64,000 nt of DNA from positions 138,284,687 to 138,348,686 of the forward strand of contig CAMZMU010000041.1 of the NCBI GenBank assembly GCA_947311845.1, read 5' to 3'. Below, piece by piece: positions 1 through 10,668 of this stretch (positions within the stretch are counted from its first letter, which is position 1; every line of letters begins with the position of its first letter). The position numbers and the translations under genes were made by a program. The stretch is from Poa pratensis. Lineage: Eukaryota; Streptophyta; Magnoliopsida; Poales; Poaceae. The notes under the pieces were generated by a model, which worked only from the letters and a program-made list of their open reading frames with translations, ran no database searches and was not told the origin of the DNA.

Positions 1-83
1 TCAAGGTTCTAGAGTAGAGCTCGTCTGACCACGTCAGCTGAATATGTTTTTCTGGTATCTCCCATTCCGATGTCGTGTGCATG

Positions 84-86
<3 letters not shown>

Positions 87-128
<42 letters not shown>
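87..128. repeat. (AC)n microsatellite
   Basis: An uninterrupted CA/AC dinucleotide run of about 42 bp. Units 2 and 3 of the local duplication have only a few CA repeats at this place, so the tract expanded in this copy. Confidence 0.95.
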
Positions 129-129
<1 letters not shown>

Positions 130-438
130 ACTTTTGCGTCTACGAAGTGTATCTTTCAGCCGCTCAACCAACAAAGCAAAAACTAAGACATGTACTGTAC
201 TAGCTAAGAGCACAAAGAGCCCTAATTGATGAGTATGCAAAGATGATGAATACATATGGACACTACACGCATAACAGATAACACACATGTACACTCGAGA
301 GGACAGAGAGCACTGATTGCAGATATCGAAAACATGGTGTGTGTGCAAAGATGATATATACATATGGGCACTACGCGTGTAACAGAGAACGCATATGCCT
401 ATGTACTTGGCATGTCAGAGTGATCAGTATTAGTAGAG

Positions 439-838
439 ACTTTTGGCCCCCAAGCTCCAGTGATCCCTCCAATTTTAAAAAAAATTGAAAATCATATTTA
501 TGAGTTTCAAAAAATTCTGAAAAAAAATCCAGGTGTAGCCAATAGTATATCCCACGAACGTGAAAAGTATCAACTTCAAATACTTTGTAAATTAAGCTAC
601 ACAAAAATGAGAAATTGTGGATCTAAATATGCCTATTTTCAACTTTCTAAGTTTTACCAGATTTTGTTATTCTTATGTAGCTCATAATATAAAGTATTTA
701 AAACTGAAATTTCGCACGTTTATGGGATACACCATTGGCTACACACGTGATATTTTTCAGAATTTTTTGAAACTCACAAATATAGTTTTCAATTTTTTTA
801 AGTGAAGGGAGCACTGAAACTCGGGAGCAAATAATACT
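439..838. mobile_element. Fold-back (long inverted repeat) element 1
   Basis: About 400 bp whose two halves are imperfect inverted copies. The left end has 'aagctccagtgatccctcc' and the right end has 'gggagcactgaaactcggg'. The halves meet near 640, where 'gctacacaaaaatga' is mirrored by 'ttcttatgtagctc'. It interrupts duplicated unit 1. Related fold-backs lie at about 6005, 6418, 10319, 18525 and 55690. Class uncertain; no clean target duplication was seen. Confidence 0.55.
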
Positions 839-1235
839 TTCCGTAGACACTGCTCACGCACTATTACAAAGAAGGAAAAAAAAAATCTGCAGCCTGCACC
901 AAATCCACGCTAAAGACTAAAGTAGTCTAGATGTGAGGGGAAGTATTGAAATATAAATATACTACAGAGACATTTCCATCATTTCAGATTTTTGGGATAG
1001 GTGGCTAGTGCGTGGTCTGTCAATTATCTTTGGCGAGCAAAAGGGTTATGACCAGATTTCTATCTATCTATTCGACATCCGAATGGTTGAGATTGATCCA
1101 TGTAAACATGGGATCTCTTTGTTCAAGCATGAGTAAAATCTGCCATGACTAAATTTTTTTGTCACGGAGCTCTAAGCAGTACGAATTAGTTCATAAAAGG
1201 GAAAACATGTTGGGGAGATACCCCTGATGACTGTA

Positions 1236-2104
1236 ACCAACTTTGAGAATAGTTGCTAAGAAATTTATCCCCTATCCCTTGAAGAATTTCCTATTGGCAA
1301 CAACTAAGGAACGAAGTGTGGAGTGCAGTTACGCCCAAACCCCTCGAGGCCTCGACCACACAACGCTATAGTTTCTTTGCAAGTGATGCATGAGTAATGT
1401 GATCTGAAAGCGAATATCACCTCTTTCACGAAGGGGATATAGAAGCACTATCAATACTTGATCTTCTCCTCCATCTTGATCTCTAAATTTTTCCCAAGTG
1501 CATATGCTGAAGCCAAACCACAAACAGAGGAGCATGAGCGGACTTTGCCGAATGTTTGCCATCAGTTGTAGGGGGTCCAAGTCATTCGCAGCTTCTGTCG
1601 TCAAAAAGATTTACAACATTGGAGATCATATCACTATTCTTTAGGATGCTATTAAGAGTTGATATCCCAATCTAGCAATCGCAGAAGGTGTTGAGTAGGA
1701 AGCTCTTTCAACCCTTGTGGTTAATAGGCTTATCTTGCTTCAGCAAGGTTGCGACTCTAAGATAGATATGAATAATATAGTTTCGTTGGTGTTGAGATGC
1801 GTTTGAATTCAGTGTCCGATGTTAGATGGTCAACAAGAGGAACTAATGTTGTAGCAACATAGCACCAAATGCAACTTGTGGACGCTCCCGCGACTCAATC
1901 TTGCACGAGTCTTAACTTCTGGACTTCCAAGAAATATTGAAGGTGGGACCTTAGAGAGGCAGGTTATACAACTCGAAGACCATGCAAATGTACTAGTGCA
2001 AGGTTGACCGTGCAAAAAGTAAAATTCTATCCAATATCTATTTGTGTTTCCAAAAACCCCTGAAGTTCCCACTCAGTGTGCCAGATCATATTAAATAACC
2101 ATGA
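1236..2104. other. Unrecognised interval
   Basis: About 870 bp between duplicated units 1 and 2. Two short minus-strand frames (1329-1604 and 1830-2072) have no recognisable domain and compositions that look random. No terminal repeats or RNA gene seen. Confidence 0.4.
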
Positions 2105-2640
2105 AGACATCCTAGCTGAATATCTTTTCCTGGCACCTCGCATTCCGATGTGCACACACCACATTAGCGTCAACTAAAGTGTATTTTTCTGCCACTTGCC
2201 AACAAAGAAAAAAAAATCCAAAACATGTAGCTAGGAGCACAAACAACACTAGTTGCGGGTAGCGAGAACCGGAGGAGTGTTATGGGTATGTGGGCATGGA
2301 ACTGCAACTATGATTTATATGTACACATGTATGGCATTCAACGCATAGTTTAGTCCATATGGATATGTACTTGGAAGGTCAGAGTAAAACTTTAATTGTT
2401 CCACAGGCAAACTAGTGTGGTCGTAAGAGCAATACATGTGCACATGGTGAAGTCATTTTACAACTGCACATTCCCAGTAGACGCTCTAAGGTTTTCAAGT
2501 TCTTACTGTTATAGGCGAGTGCCGAGTACTAAAGAAAAAATAGTGCTAATTGTCTTGGCCGAGCAAAACAATTACGATCAGGTTTCCAGTCGATCAATTA
2601 ATCCATCAATTATATCCCAATTGCTTAAATGGTCGCGTGC
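2105..2640. repeat. Unit 2 of the local duplication
   Basis: Diverged copy of the unit at 30-1235. It begins 'agctgaatatcttttcctgg', then 'acctcgcattccgatgt', and carries the shared 'gcgagaaccgg', 'gtacttgg..ggtcagagt' and 'aagttcttactg' landmarks. It lacks the fold-back element present in unit 1. Confidence 0.65.
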
Positions 2641-3504
2641 ATTTTCTCTTGTTTCTGGCGTGAGTGTGTTTTCTCTTGTTACATCTGCACAACTGGTTTT
2701 GTACTTCACATGTATCCGGGAAGATTAACCAATAATATTTAAAACTGTTGTAAATGCACGCACCATATGCTATTAGAAGTAGCATTTTTTTGGGTGTTTT
2801 TGGCCTGCAAGAGATGGTGCAACTTTACTTCCGAGGAACAAATTACTGGTATGTTGTGTATCTTCTCTAGTGTTTGCGCTTCAGTGTGAGTATAATTGTG
2901 TATCCACTAGCTAGTGATCAATGTAAGTTCATTGGTCGGTGTTGGCATGCTGCAAGAACAGCTCTTATGTCAGGGATTTCAAATCAAGCAATTAGTCATA
3001 TGATGTTCTTTTGTGTTGTATGCATATGGTGTTGAGTGAATTTCAAGCAGAGGGTTTCATGGTGGTGTTTCTACGGTGTTAACAGTCCCATGAATGATTC
3101 GTAGCTTATCTATACGTGAGATGATCTGTGTTTCATATAGGTGCCGTGAGTAAATTATGAAGTGTACGTAAGTGTGTAACTGCACACTGTTTTATAATAC
3201 CCGGTTTGTGAGCACAAATAGGTTCTTCGGAGGTTGTAGTAGAGCTTCCATGCTGGTACACCTTCTATCTACCCATAAGATTTTGCATGGTGCTTATAAA
3301 ATTATCTCCTCTGGCTACAAAATTGCCCATTGAATTCCGCTACTCCACCGTTGCTAGAAGTTCCCAACGACGGAGGAGGCGACAGCCCTCCCTCTAGGCA
3401 AAAACACATGTATGAAGTGTGGAGTTTCGCCATCACCGATTAAACTGGGAACAAAGGAAGCGACCAACACAGCACTAGAAATGCTGAAGTTTCCAGATCA
3501 CAGC
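2641..3504. other. No feature recognised
   Basis: About 860 bp of AT-rich DNA between units 2 and 3. No convincing coding frame, terminal repeat or RNA gene was seen. Confidence 0.4.
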
Positions 3505-3527
3505 TATCTAACATGGTAGTTGGATAT

Positions 3528-3543
3528 CTTTTCTTGATACCTC
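3528..3543. repeat. Target-site duplication, left copy
   Basis: Sixteen bases, 'cttttcttgatacctc', identical to 4654-4669; they flank the retroposon at 3544-4653. Confidence 0.8.
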
Positions 3544-4653
3544 TTTTTTTTTGTACAAGGGGTGGGGCCAGAAGACCCCATTGCTGCAATATTATAAAAC
3601 CACGTGGCAGGTACAAATTACAGAAAGATCCTTTTCGTCTATTGCCCTGAAAGACCTACAATTCGAAGAAAGGGCCCTCACTTTTACAAAAAAACACCCT
3701 TGAGCTACAAAATAGAAAGCAATCAAGCCCTCGAGTGCCTCTGCCACACCTCGCCGGCAATCTCCAGACGGCGACGCCGAGATTATCAGGGCTCAGGATG
3801 CTCGGACTCTCCCTTCCGGCGAGCAATCGCAGCCGCCAGCAGACTTGACGCAGCCGGGGACGAACCACTTGGCAGCGGCGAGCCGCCGAGCACTGGCGCT
3901 GGATCGAGAAGGCCTCCGCAGTGGAGGTTGAACTTCGGCCATCTTCTTGGCCATGGATCGCGGCGGCGAGAAAGACCACCGCGTGAGGAGCTCCTGGATG
4001 CAGCAAAGTCCACTCTGCCGAAGTCGAAGAAGAGCAGCAGCAGTACCTCTTTCTCCCTTTGCCGCCACGGTCAGCCAGAGAAAGAGTCCAGCACCACATC
4101 TCTTGATCTGCAGAGTAGAGGATACGGCAAGCGAAATTATTGAAAAAGCAAGAATCATCTCGATCCCTACCACAGATCCGCCATGAATCTGTATTGCAGA
4201 GAAGAAGAGATTCAGCTCCGACGTCGCTGCGATTCGTCAGAGTACAGCCAAGAAAAAAGAAGAAGGATAAAGACCAGCAAGAAAGAAAAGGGGATAAAGG
4301 AGCAAGGGCCGCCAGAGCAGAGCCTCGCCATGGATTCGGCAGGGAGGTGCCAGCATAAGATCCATCGCCACCATCTCTCCATCCATCCTCCTCGTTGCAG
4401 ATCCGAGGAAGAGAGACAAGATGATGGAAGGGAATGAATCTGGATCCGGCCGCCACTTTATTCGCCGGGAGGGGGCTACAGAGAGAAAAACCTACAGCTA
4501 AGAGCAGCCAGACCTCCCACCCGCTCGACGCCGGCCACCATGGCCGCCAGCGCCTGGGGGAGAGAGGCCGGCGAGGAGATCGGAGAGAGGGCTCAAGAAG
4601 AGCAAGACGCCACAGGGGACAAGACTTTCACCAAGGTCGGGTGTTCCCACAAA
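3544..4653 (-). mobile_element. Poly-A retroposon (LINE-derived, non-autonomous) with 16-bp target duplication
   Basis: The 16-bp sequence 'cttttcttgatacctc' is present at 3528-3543 and again at 4654-4669. The first copy is followed at once by nine Ts, which is a poly-A tail on the minus strand. This is the signature of target-primed reverse transcription by LINE machinery. The 1.1 kb insert is GC-rich at its minus-strand 5' end and ends with a LINE-like 3' tail that includes 'ttgtacctgccacgtgg'. It holds no reverse transcriptase frame. A 266-codon open minus frame (3656-4456) is low-complexity and unconvincing. I infer a LINE with its coding region deleted, or a SINE-like relative. Confidence 0.7.
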
Positions 4654-4669
4654 CTTTTCTTGATACCTC
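4654..4669. repeat. Target-site duplication, right copy
   Basis: Identical to 3528-3543. The sequence then continues 'gcattccgatgt', as in duplicated units 1 and 2. Confidence 0.8.
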
Positions 4670-5049
4670 GCATTCCGATGTCGCACATGCACACACCACA
4701 TTCGCATCAACCAAGTGTTAAGTGCATTCAGCCACTCACCTAACAAATTAAAAACCAAAAACAGATAGCTAGGAGGACGAAAAAACATGGAATGCAGCTA
4801 GCGAGAACCGGAGAAGTGTCAATTATCGGCTATGTGGACAGGGAGTGCGAAGATGATATACATATGGGCACTCCACGCATAGAAGACAATGAATATGCAT
4901 ATGTACGGATGTACTTGGCATGTCAGAGTGAGTCTTTATTGGTACATTAGAAAAGAGTAATACATCAACGCCTTCCCAGATTAACTCTAAAGTTCTTACT
5001 GCGATGGGCGACTACTAGGGAAAAAAGAGACTGCTAATTGAGGTTTCAA

Positions 5050-5069
5050 TCTATCTATCTATCTATCTC
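5050..5069. repeat. (CTAT)n microsatellite
   Basis: About five CTAT units. The matching position in unit 1 (about 1064) has two to three units. Confidence 0.85.
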
Positions 5070-5262
5070 AACGGTTGAGATTCATCTGTATAAGAATGGG
5101 CTCCCTTGGTCAGGCATGAGTAAAATCAGCCATGGGATAATTTGTCTTGAAACCCTAAACAATAGGAATTTGCTAGACAAGGGAGAAACCTAGGAGCACA
5201 CAACGGGATTCTGATTAAATTTGTAATGTACTAGATACCGTCCGTCAATTCAATTATTATTA

Positions 5263-5995
5263 TTAGCAAAGTGCCCGTGCGTTGCAACGGGTCCAAAGTT
5301 AGAAGTTAATAGTGACTTATCAAACTGACCCTTGAAAATATATTATCTGCACAGATGATTTCATCAAATTATATGTTCCGCTATATGCCTGAAAGAGTAA
5401 CACAATATGCATTGTGGCAGCAACAATAGGTAAATACTATAAGCAACTAAATGATGACAAATAGTAAGAGATTGGTCATTTTGGTGCTAGACATATAACA
5501 TTACGAAAACTATGTGTATAATCAAATTAGACAAACTATTTCAAGGGTAATGGGGAGAGAAGATTTATGGAACTTGTATGAGTATGCAGTGGTGCACATT
5601 GGGTTAAACGAGCATCCAACAAAAAAAAAGAGCCACATTTATCGTAACGGCAATAACTTTAATGATGCGGCCATGTGGACAAAGATAACATAAGCTTGAG
5701 ATTATCTAATGAGATGTAGAAAAAACGTAATAGCAAACAAGTACATTTTTTGGTGTCTAATTATCAACAGACACAAAACTAAAACATATTTTCTAACATT
5801 GGCTACTTACATATAATAATTATAAAAAAATGTCATGTTAGAATAGCATCATACTGTTTCCAAATTAAGGATTATCATTATGAAATTACACATGCCTATT
5901 CATAAGAATTTAACAGTACAAATGGTTGACCGTATCAAATATTAAACATTATTATGCAGTCATATGTATAAATCTAGTCGAGCAAACAAGAGTGC
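5263..5995 (-). mobile_element. Helitron 3' terminus and probable body
   Basis: Read on the minus strand, 'cccgttgcaacgcacggg' forms a short stem-loop. It is followed about 10 bases later by a terminal CTAA and then a T, matching the Helitron 3' rule (hairpin, CTRR, insertion before T). The terminus is at 5263 and the element extends rightward. Its 5' TC end could not be placed, so the right boundary (start of the fold-back near 6000) is a guess. The same hairpin occurs at 63408. Confidence 0.5.
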
Positions 5996-6004
5996 GGACA
6001 AATG

Positions 6005-6365
6005 GAGCCCGAGCTCCATGTGGCCCTTTATTTTTTTTAAATTGAAAATCATATTTTGAAGTTATGATTTTTTTTAAACAATCTTGGATGTAGACTATTT
6101 TTGTGTGAAATCTCAACTAGAAACTTGTTCTATGCAAAAATGACAAAACCGGACATTTGAAAGTAGTGAACAGTGAAAATTTCAACACTCCAAAATCCGT
6201 TGATGGTGTTATTTCCCTGTAGCCTAGAATATGGATTTTTAAGTCGATATTATACATGTTAGTAGAATGTATCATTTTCTACATTCAGAATTGTTTTCAG
6301 ATTTTTGTTGAAATTTCAATATTTGAAGTTTTAAAATTGTGTTGCATGGAGCTCGGCCTCTATAT
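6005..6365. mobile_element. Fold-back element 2
   Basis: About 360 bp bounded by 'gagctccatgtggcc' on the left and 'ttgcatggagctcggcc' on the right. The AT-rich arms contain 'aaattgaaaatcatatttt', which is shared with element 1. The centre is near 6180. No coding capacity. Confidence 0.5.
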
Positions 6366-6417
6366 GTACTTTCGAGCAAAGAAGCGGGTTAGAACGGACA
6401 GGAGATTTGGTGCTTCC

Positions 6418-6790
6418 GAGCTCCAGTGATCTCAATATTTTCAAAAAATCAAAAAATATAACTAATATTTTTAGAATAATCTGAAACTAATTTCTCAGTG
6501 ATATTTCTACGGGCAAAAAATCTCAATGCAAAATAATTTATGTTTTGAGCTACACAAAAATAACAAATGTACAGATCTATGTATAGTGAACAATATATAA
6601 TTTTAAAAATTCAACTTTTGTCATTTTTTTGTAGCTCATAATATAAAAACACATTGTGATTTTGCATGATAATAGTATACGTCATTGAAAACTTGCAGAT
6701 TTTTTCAGATTTGTTGCAATTTGTAAATTTATTTTCCGAATTTCATAAATATTGGGATCACTGGAACTCAGGGAGGCAAAATGTCTTTCC
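6418..6790. mobile_element. Fold-back element 3
   Basis: About 370 bp with ends 'cttccgagctccagtgatc' and 'gatcactggaactcaggga', which are inverted copies. Internally 'gagctacacaaaaataaca' is mirrored by 'gtcatttttttgtagctc'. It is the closest relative of element 1. Confidence 0.6.
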
Positions 6791-7390
6791 GGTTAGAATG
6801 CTAGTTTATATGTGTGAAGATAGTAAGCGCGCATGGATCCCGATCGATTCAAAACTGGACGTCCAAGACAGAGGATACACGGTATGGATCTGTTTCCACC
6901 TAATTAGCAATCCACTTATCCCGTTGTCCCACAAATTACTTATCCCACTAACGCGAACCGTAGTGAGTTTTTAGGGTTTGTCCCACGTGTCCTGCTAAAG
7001 ATCCCAAAAAGTCAGCAGCTTCCCATGGACACCGCAGCCCCGCTGCGCACCGCCTGGAGAGGGCGTCCACCTCGCCGTAGTTGCGCACGGCGCCTCCAGA
7101 GGTCTGCCGGCGCCGGATCAGAGTCGATGGATTCTTTATGGTGGGATGGGATGCGGGACTGATGGGAAATCCCATCCCACTTGAAATCTTACACCTACGT
7201 GTTTGCTCAAGAAATTGTTTCCGGTTAGAATGCAGGACAGGCATGTCGATTTGCTGTCTTGAGCACAAGTTCCATAGGCTCTGCCATGTAGTCTTCGAGA
7301 ATCGAGATCAATTGTTTTACTCAGGAAAAACAGTTTTTTCAACTGAATTACAGCCGTGTGACTTTGATGATTCATAGTCATCTGGACTTA

Positions 7391-7838
7391 GGGTGTGTTC
7401 GGTTCTGGAATTCAGTAGAATGGAATGAAACCGTTCGCACCCACACCCCATTCTTGTGTTCGGTTTGTAGATGGAATGGAACGAGATGGTTCCCCAAGAG
7501 GGAATATTCCTCTAATATGCGGAACACACCCGTCCGGCCGATTCAGCCGGACGAGGTGGAACGACTCTCTGTCTCCCTCTAATTTAATCAAGTTTAGCTA
7601 TATTTTAATCAAGATTAGCAATAATTAATCAAGATTAGCAATAATTAATCAAGTTTAGGAAATAATTAATCGATTTAGAATAATTCCATTCTCACTCCAT
7701 TCCATTACATTCTCATCCCATTCCAAAACCGAACACAAGAATGAAACGGTTCCGTGAATTTTTTTTGTCCAAACCGAACACGGGAATGGAACGGTTCCAT
7801 TACTTCCATTCCTTCACATTCCGAAACCGAACACACCC
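7391..7838. mobile_element. PIF/Harbinger (Tourist-like) MITE
   Basis: A perfect 14-bp terminal inverted repeat, 'gggtgtgttcggtt' and its complement 'aaccgaacacaccc', is flanked on both sides by the 3-bp target duplication TTA (7388-7390 and 7839-7841). The 448-bp element is non-coding. It contains repeated 'attaatcaagattagcaat' blocks at 7580-7680 and inverted 'attccattc' stretches. Both ends are intact, so the call is firm. Confidence 0.92.
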
Positions 7839-7841
7839 TTA

Positions 7842-8818
7842 GTCCGGGCGTGAGAACACGACACAGATGTTAAAATATGGTTGGGTCGGCCGAGCAGAGA
7901 TTGTGTGTTTGAAGGAAAAATATCCGCCGCCGCCGGCTGGCGGTGGATGGCTGGTTTAAAGCTTCTCCTACTGTTTGGTACTACTCCATTGTTGAGAGCT
8001 TCTTCTAGAAATAGTACATATGGTCTCGGAGCGGATACGATTTGCTCGACGTACCACTTGAACTTCTCCAGCCTTGATAGGCACCCTCATCACCAGTCCA
8101 TCCAGATTCAGACAGATCCTGATAAATGCGGCCGAGGCCTGAAAGTCCTGTGCTGAGACTGCGAGATCACGTTGTGCTGCTGGCCATAACGCTCTCTGAA
8201 CCGTCATCGGTTTGGCCTTCAATTCGTCCCATCTTCCCTGTCGGCGACTTGCACGAGAGAGGCGGTGTCGCGTGCCACGGTGCGAGCTCGGCCGGTGCCG
8301 GTGGCCGGGATGGACAGGCAGGCGACGCAAAGGTCGCGAGCCTGCGATGCCCATTAATGTGCACATGCCAAAGCCGGAGCGCCGATCTTCAGTGGGTTAT
8401 TTCGTCAAAGAAGAACATCACTAGGAGGAACGAACCGTGGATTCTTCGGATTCTAATCAAACGGGTGGCGCGAAACCGCGTGCAAGCAGCTAGCGCAGCT
8501 TGCAATATATCGTGGTGGCGATCATAACTCCACTGAAACCACACTGCTGTTCCTGCTGTGAGTGCCCCAACCTCCCCTTCATCTGAATCATCTCTCACAC
8601 GTCCACCTCTGGCTTTAATGCGCGCATCTCACGACCTCACCCATCCATGATCCATCGCTCTCGCTCGCACAGTGCCGAACTGTCTACTGATCATCTATGC
8701 TCCTCCCCTACTTAATAACGACCCTGAGAAGAGAAACCCACATGGTACCACCACCAAGTCGGCAGCAACACTTCGTCAGTCAGAAGCAAACGCGAACCGG
8801 AACAGCACCACGCAAGAC
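7842..8818 (+). promoter_or_regulatory. Upstream region of the 8819 gene
   Basis: About 1 kb with no transposon ends and higher GC content than the surroundings, directly before the start codon of the secreted-protein gene. It presumably holds the promoter and 5' UTR. I do not see an unambiguous TATA box. Confidence 0.35.
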
Positions 8819-9385
8819 ATGGCCACGGCCGGCACTCGCCGCGTCGCGGCGCTCCTCCTCCTGCTCGCCTTCGTGTCCACCGTCGCCCTGGCCACGCGAG
8901 CCGGCGCCCAGGTCAAGACCAAGAAGCCCTCTCCGGCCGGCAAGAACCCGGACAAGCCGTACGTGCGTTCTCCTGCTGGCAAGAAGCCAGCGAAGCCGTA
9001 CGTGCCCTCTCCGGCCGTCAAGAAGCCGGCGAAGCCGTACGTGCCGCCTGTCACCAAGCCCGGCTCCGGCGGCGCCGCTGGCGGGGGCGCTGGAGGGGTC
9101 ATCCCCACCATCCCGGGCTTCGGCAGCATCCCCGGGTTCGACGTGCCGGGGATGGGAGGCGGGTGGGGCGGCGGCTTCGGAGGGCCCGACGGCGGGTACT
9201 CGCGCGGCGGCGTGGTGTCCTCCACCACGGTCTGCTCGGAGAAGGGCCCCTGCTACAAGAAGAAGCTCACGTGCCCCAAGAAGTGCTTCGCGTCGTACAG
9301 CGGCTCCGGCAAGGGGTACGGCGGAGGAGGAGGCGGGGGCGGGTGCACCGTCGACTGCAAGACCAAGTGCATCGCCTACTGCTGA
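8819..9385 (+). CDS. Small secreted Lys-Pro-repeat / Gly-rich / Cys-rich protein
   Basis: A 188-codon frame. Residues 1 to about 29 look like a signal peptide: a hydrophobic Leu/Ala/Val core ending in 'ATRAGA'. Residues 38-75 hold three repeats of the type PSPAGKKPAKPYV, a Lys/Pro/Tyr pattern typical of cell-wall proteins. Residues 82-135 are Gly-rich, and the last 50 residues hold eight cysteines, including a 'CSEKGPCYKK' segment and a Lys/Cys-rich tail. I start at 8819 because the signal peptide begins there; an open extension upstream to 8672 looks like 5' UTR. No intron is needed. A role in the cell wall or apoplast is inferred from composition. I do not recognise a named family; the Cys pattern could instead indicate a secreted peptide. 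The strong GC bias is normal for grass genes. Confidence 0.8.
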   Translation: MATAGTRRVAALLLLLAFVSTVALATRAGAQVKTKKPSPAGKNPDKPYVRSPAGKKPAKPYVPSPAVKKPAKPYVPPVTKPGSGGAAGGGAGGVIPTIPGFGSIPGFDVPGMGGGWGGGFGGPDGGYSRGGVVSSTTVCSEKGPCYKKKLTCPKKCFASYSGSGKGYGGGGGGGGCTVDCKTKCIAYC

Positions 9386-9654
9386 TCGGACCGCGGGTTG
9401 GGTAGCAGCTTTTGGGGTCGATCGATGGCACCCGTGAGTGAGGGTGGTCAGTACGCGGTGACAAGATCACAACATACATGCAGGTGCAGGGGGGCACATA
9501 CTATGAATGCGGTACTATAGTATTTCTTCCCGAATGTAAACTGCCGGGCACAGATGCAGTGTATTCCTCTCTTCTTCTACCGTAATCCGTATTATTTAGC
9601 TGGGTAATATTGTGGTCTTGTTGTGGGTGTGAGAATCACTTATCACTATGAACC

Positions 9655-9660
9655 AATAAA
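9655..9660 (+). terminator. Candidate polyadenylation signal
   Basis: AATAAA lies 270 bp after the stop codon of the 8819 gene, in AT-rich DNA. Plant poly-A signals are loose, so this is only suggestive. Confidence 0.35.
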
Positions 9661-10318
9661 GAGAGATATATGTACTTCGGCGTGTCGCTGAGTGGAGATC
9701 AGGCCTCAGCTGAAGCAGCATCCCGGCTGTTCTATTTCGTGGCTTATTGGCAAATCACCAATGACCAATCTCATTATTTTTCCTTTTCTGAGGGAAATCA
9801 CCAGTGAATGATCAGCCTAATAGCCTATTCATTGTTTCAGAAGAAAAAAAAGTGTTAACAAGCAAAATGGGCCGATCAATATGGACTTGACCGCGTGGGG
9901 GTAAATATTGTGATATTGGAGTCGGAGCAATGGCCCACTGAGAAAAACCGCCACGACAGGGTCGATACAGTTCCACTCAAAAAAAATCCACTAAATAAAG
10001 ACAGGGTCGATAGAGATTCAAGTCCTCTACTTTTTTTTTGTACTTACAAACACACAAACTTTTGCTAAAAAATAAAACACACACAAACTAGTTTGGTAAA
10101 AAAAACACACACACAAACTAGTTTTTTTAAACGTGAGGTGATTTCAAATTTTTAGTTCATTTGATTGAACTAAGTAAGAACGGATGGTATCCTGATAACG
10201 ACTTACTTGCATATCTAGTGGTCGACACACGGCCAATCCATGTGAGAGCATGTACGGAAGGCAGTTGTGATTACCAGAGCACATGTATATATATATATAT
10301 ATATATAGAGGAAGACGT
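9661..10318. other. AT-rich spacer with simple repeats
   Basis: No gene seen. It contains 'aaaacacacacaaactagttt' repeats at 10075-10130 and a (TA)n run at about 10288-10307. Confidence 0.5.
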
Positions 10319-10668
10319 TTTGGCTCCCGGGAGCACATGCTCCCGGTATGTTCAAAAAAATAGAACAAATTGAAAACTTTTCAAAAAAATCCGAAAAAAA
10401 TCATGCACGTATTCAGAATTTTGTCATTTTTGCACAGGGCGCATACGATGTCGTTTCGGTGCGAAATTTGACACGGTCGTGCGTGACATCGTCAGAATTT
10501 TGTCATTTTTGCACAGGGCGCATACGATGTCGTTTCGGTGCGAAATTTGACACGGTCGTGTGTGACATCGTCAGGTACATGCATGATTTTTTTCGGATTT
10601 TTTTTGAATTTTTTCAATTTATTCTATTTTTTTTTAACATACCGGGATCATGCGGTCCCGGGAGCCAA
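10319..10668. mobile_element. Fold-back element 4 with internal tandem duplication
   Basis: Ends are 'ttggctcccgggagcacatg' on the left and the inverted 'gatcatgcggtcccgggagccaa' type on the right, followed inward by mirrored poly-A/poly-T tracts. The centre carries two tandem copies of a 79-bp unit (10413-10491 and 10492-10570) that differ at one base. No coding potential. It has the arrangement of the other fold-backs but a longer GC-rich terminal repeat (about 30 bp). Confidence 0.65.
10413..10570. repeat. 79-bp tandem duplication (2 copies)
   Basis: Both units begin 'tcagaattttgtcattt' and end 'gtgacatcg'. The only difference seen is 'gtgcgtgac' versus 'gtgtgtgac'. Confidence 0.9.

Larger units (their letters stand above)
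30..1235. repeat. Unit 1 of a threefold local duplication
   Basis: Non-coding sequence whose pieces recur in the same order at 2105-2640 and 3505-5215. Shared landmarks are 'cattccgatgt' followed by a CA-rich stretch, 'caccac..ttgcgtc', 'agctaggagcac', 'atacatatgggcactac', 'tgtacttggcatgtcagagtga', and further on 'cggttgagatt' and 'catgagtaaaatc'. This copy is split by an (AC)n tract and by a fold-back element. No gene is recognised in it. The three copies are clearly diverged, so the duplication is old. Confidence 0.7.
3505..5215. repeat. Unit 3 of the local duplication, split by a retroposon
   Basis: Third copy of the unit. Its left part ('ggatatcttttcttgatacctc') and right part ('gcattccgatgtcgcacatg' onward) are separated by the insertion at 3544-4653. 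After the insertion the order follows units 1 and 2: 'agctaggagga', 'gcgagaaccgg', 'atacatatgggcactcc', 'cttggcatgtcagagtga', a (CTAT)n tract near 5050, 'cggttgagatt', 'catgagtaaaatc'. Confidence 0.7.

Noticed and set aside
1329..2072. Two minus-strand frames as possible host gene exons
   Set aside because: No splice pattern linking them, no domain and no codon bias; left as unrecognised.
3656..4456. 266-codon open frame on the minus strand inside the retroposon
   Set aside because: Composition is skewed (Ser/Cys/Arg/Phe runs), there is no domain, and open frames in other phases overlap it; GC-rich DNA explains the lack of stops.
8697..9437. Long alternative frame and antisense frame over the secreted-protein gene
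   Set aside because: Arg/Ser/Ala-rich and Pro-rich shadow frames of the GC-rich gene; no start or domain support.
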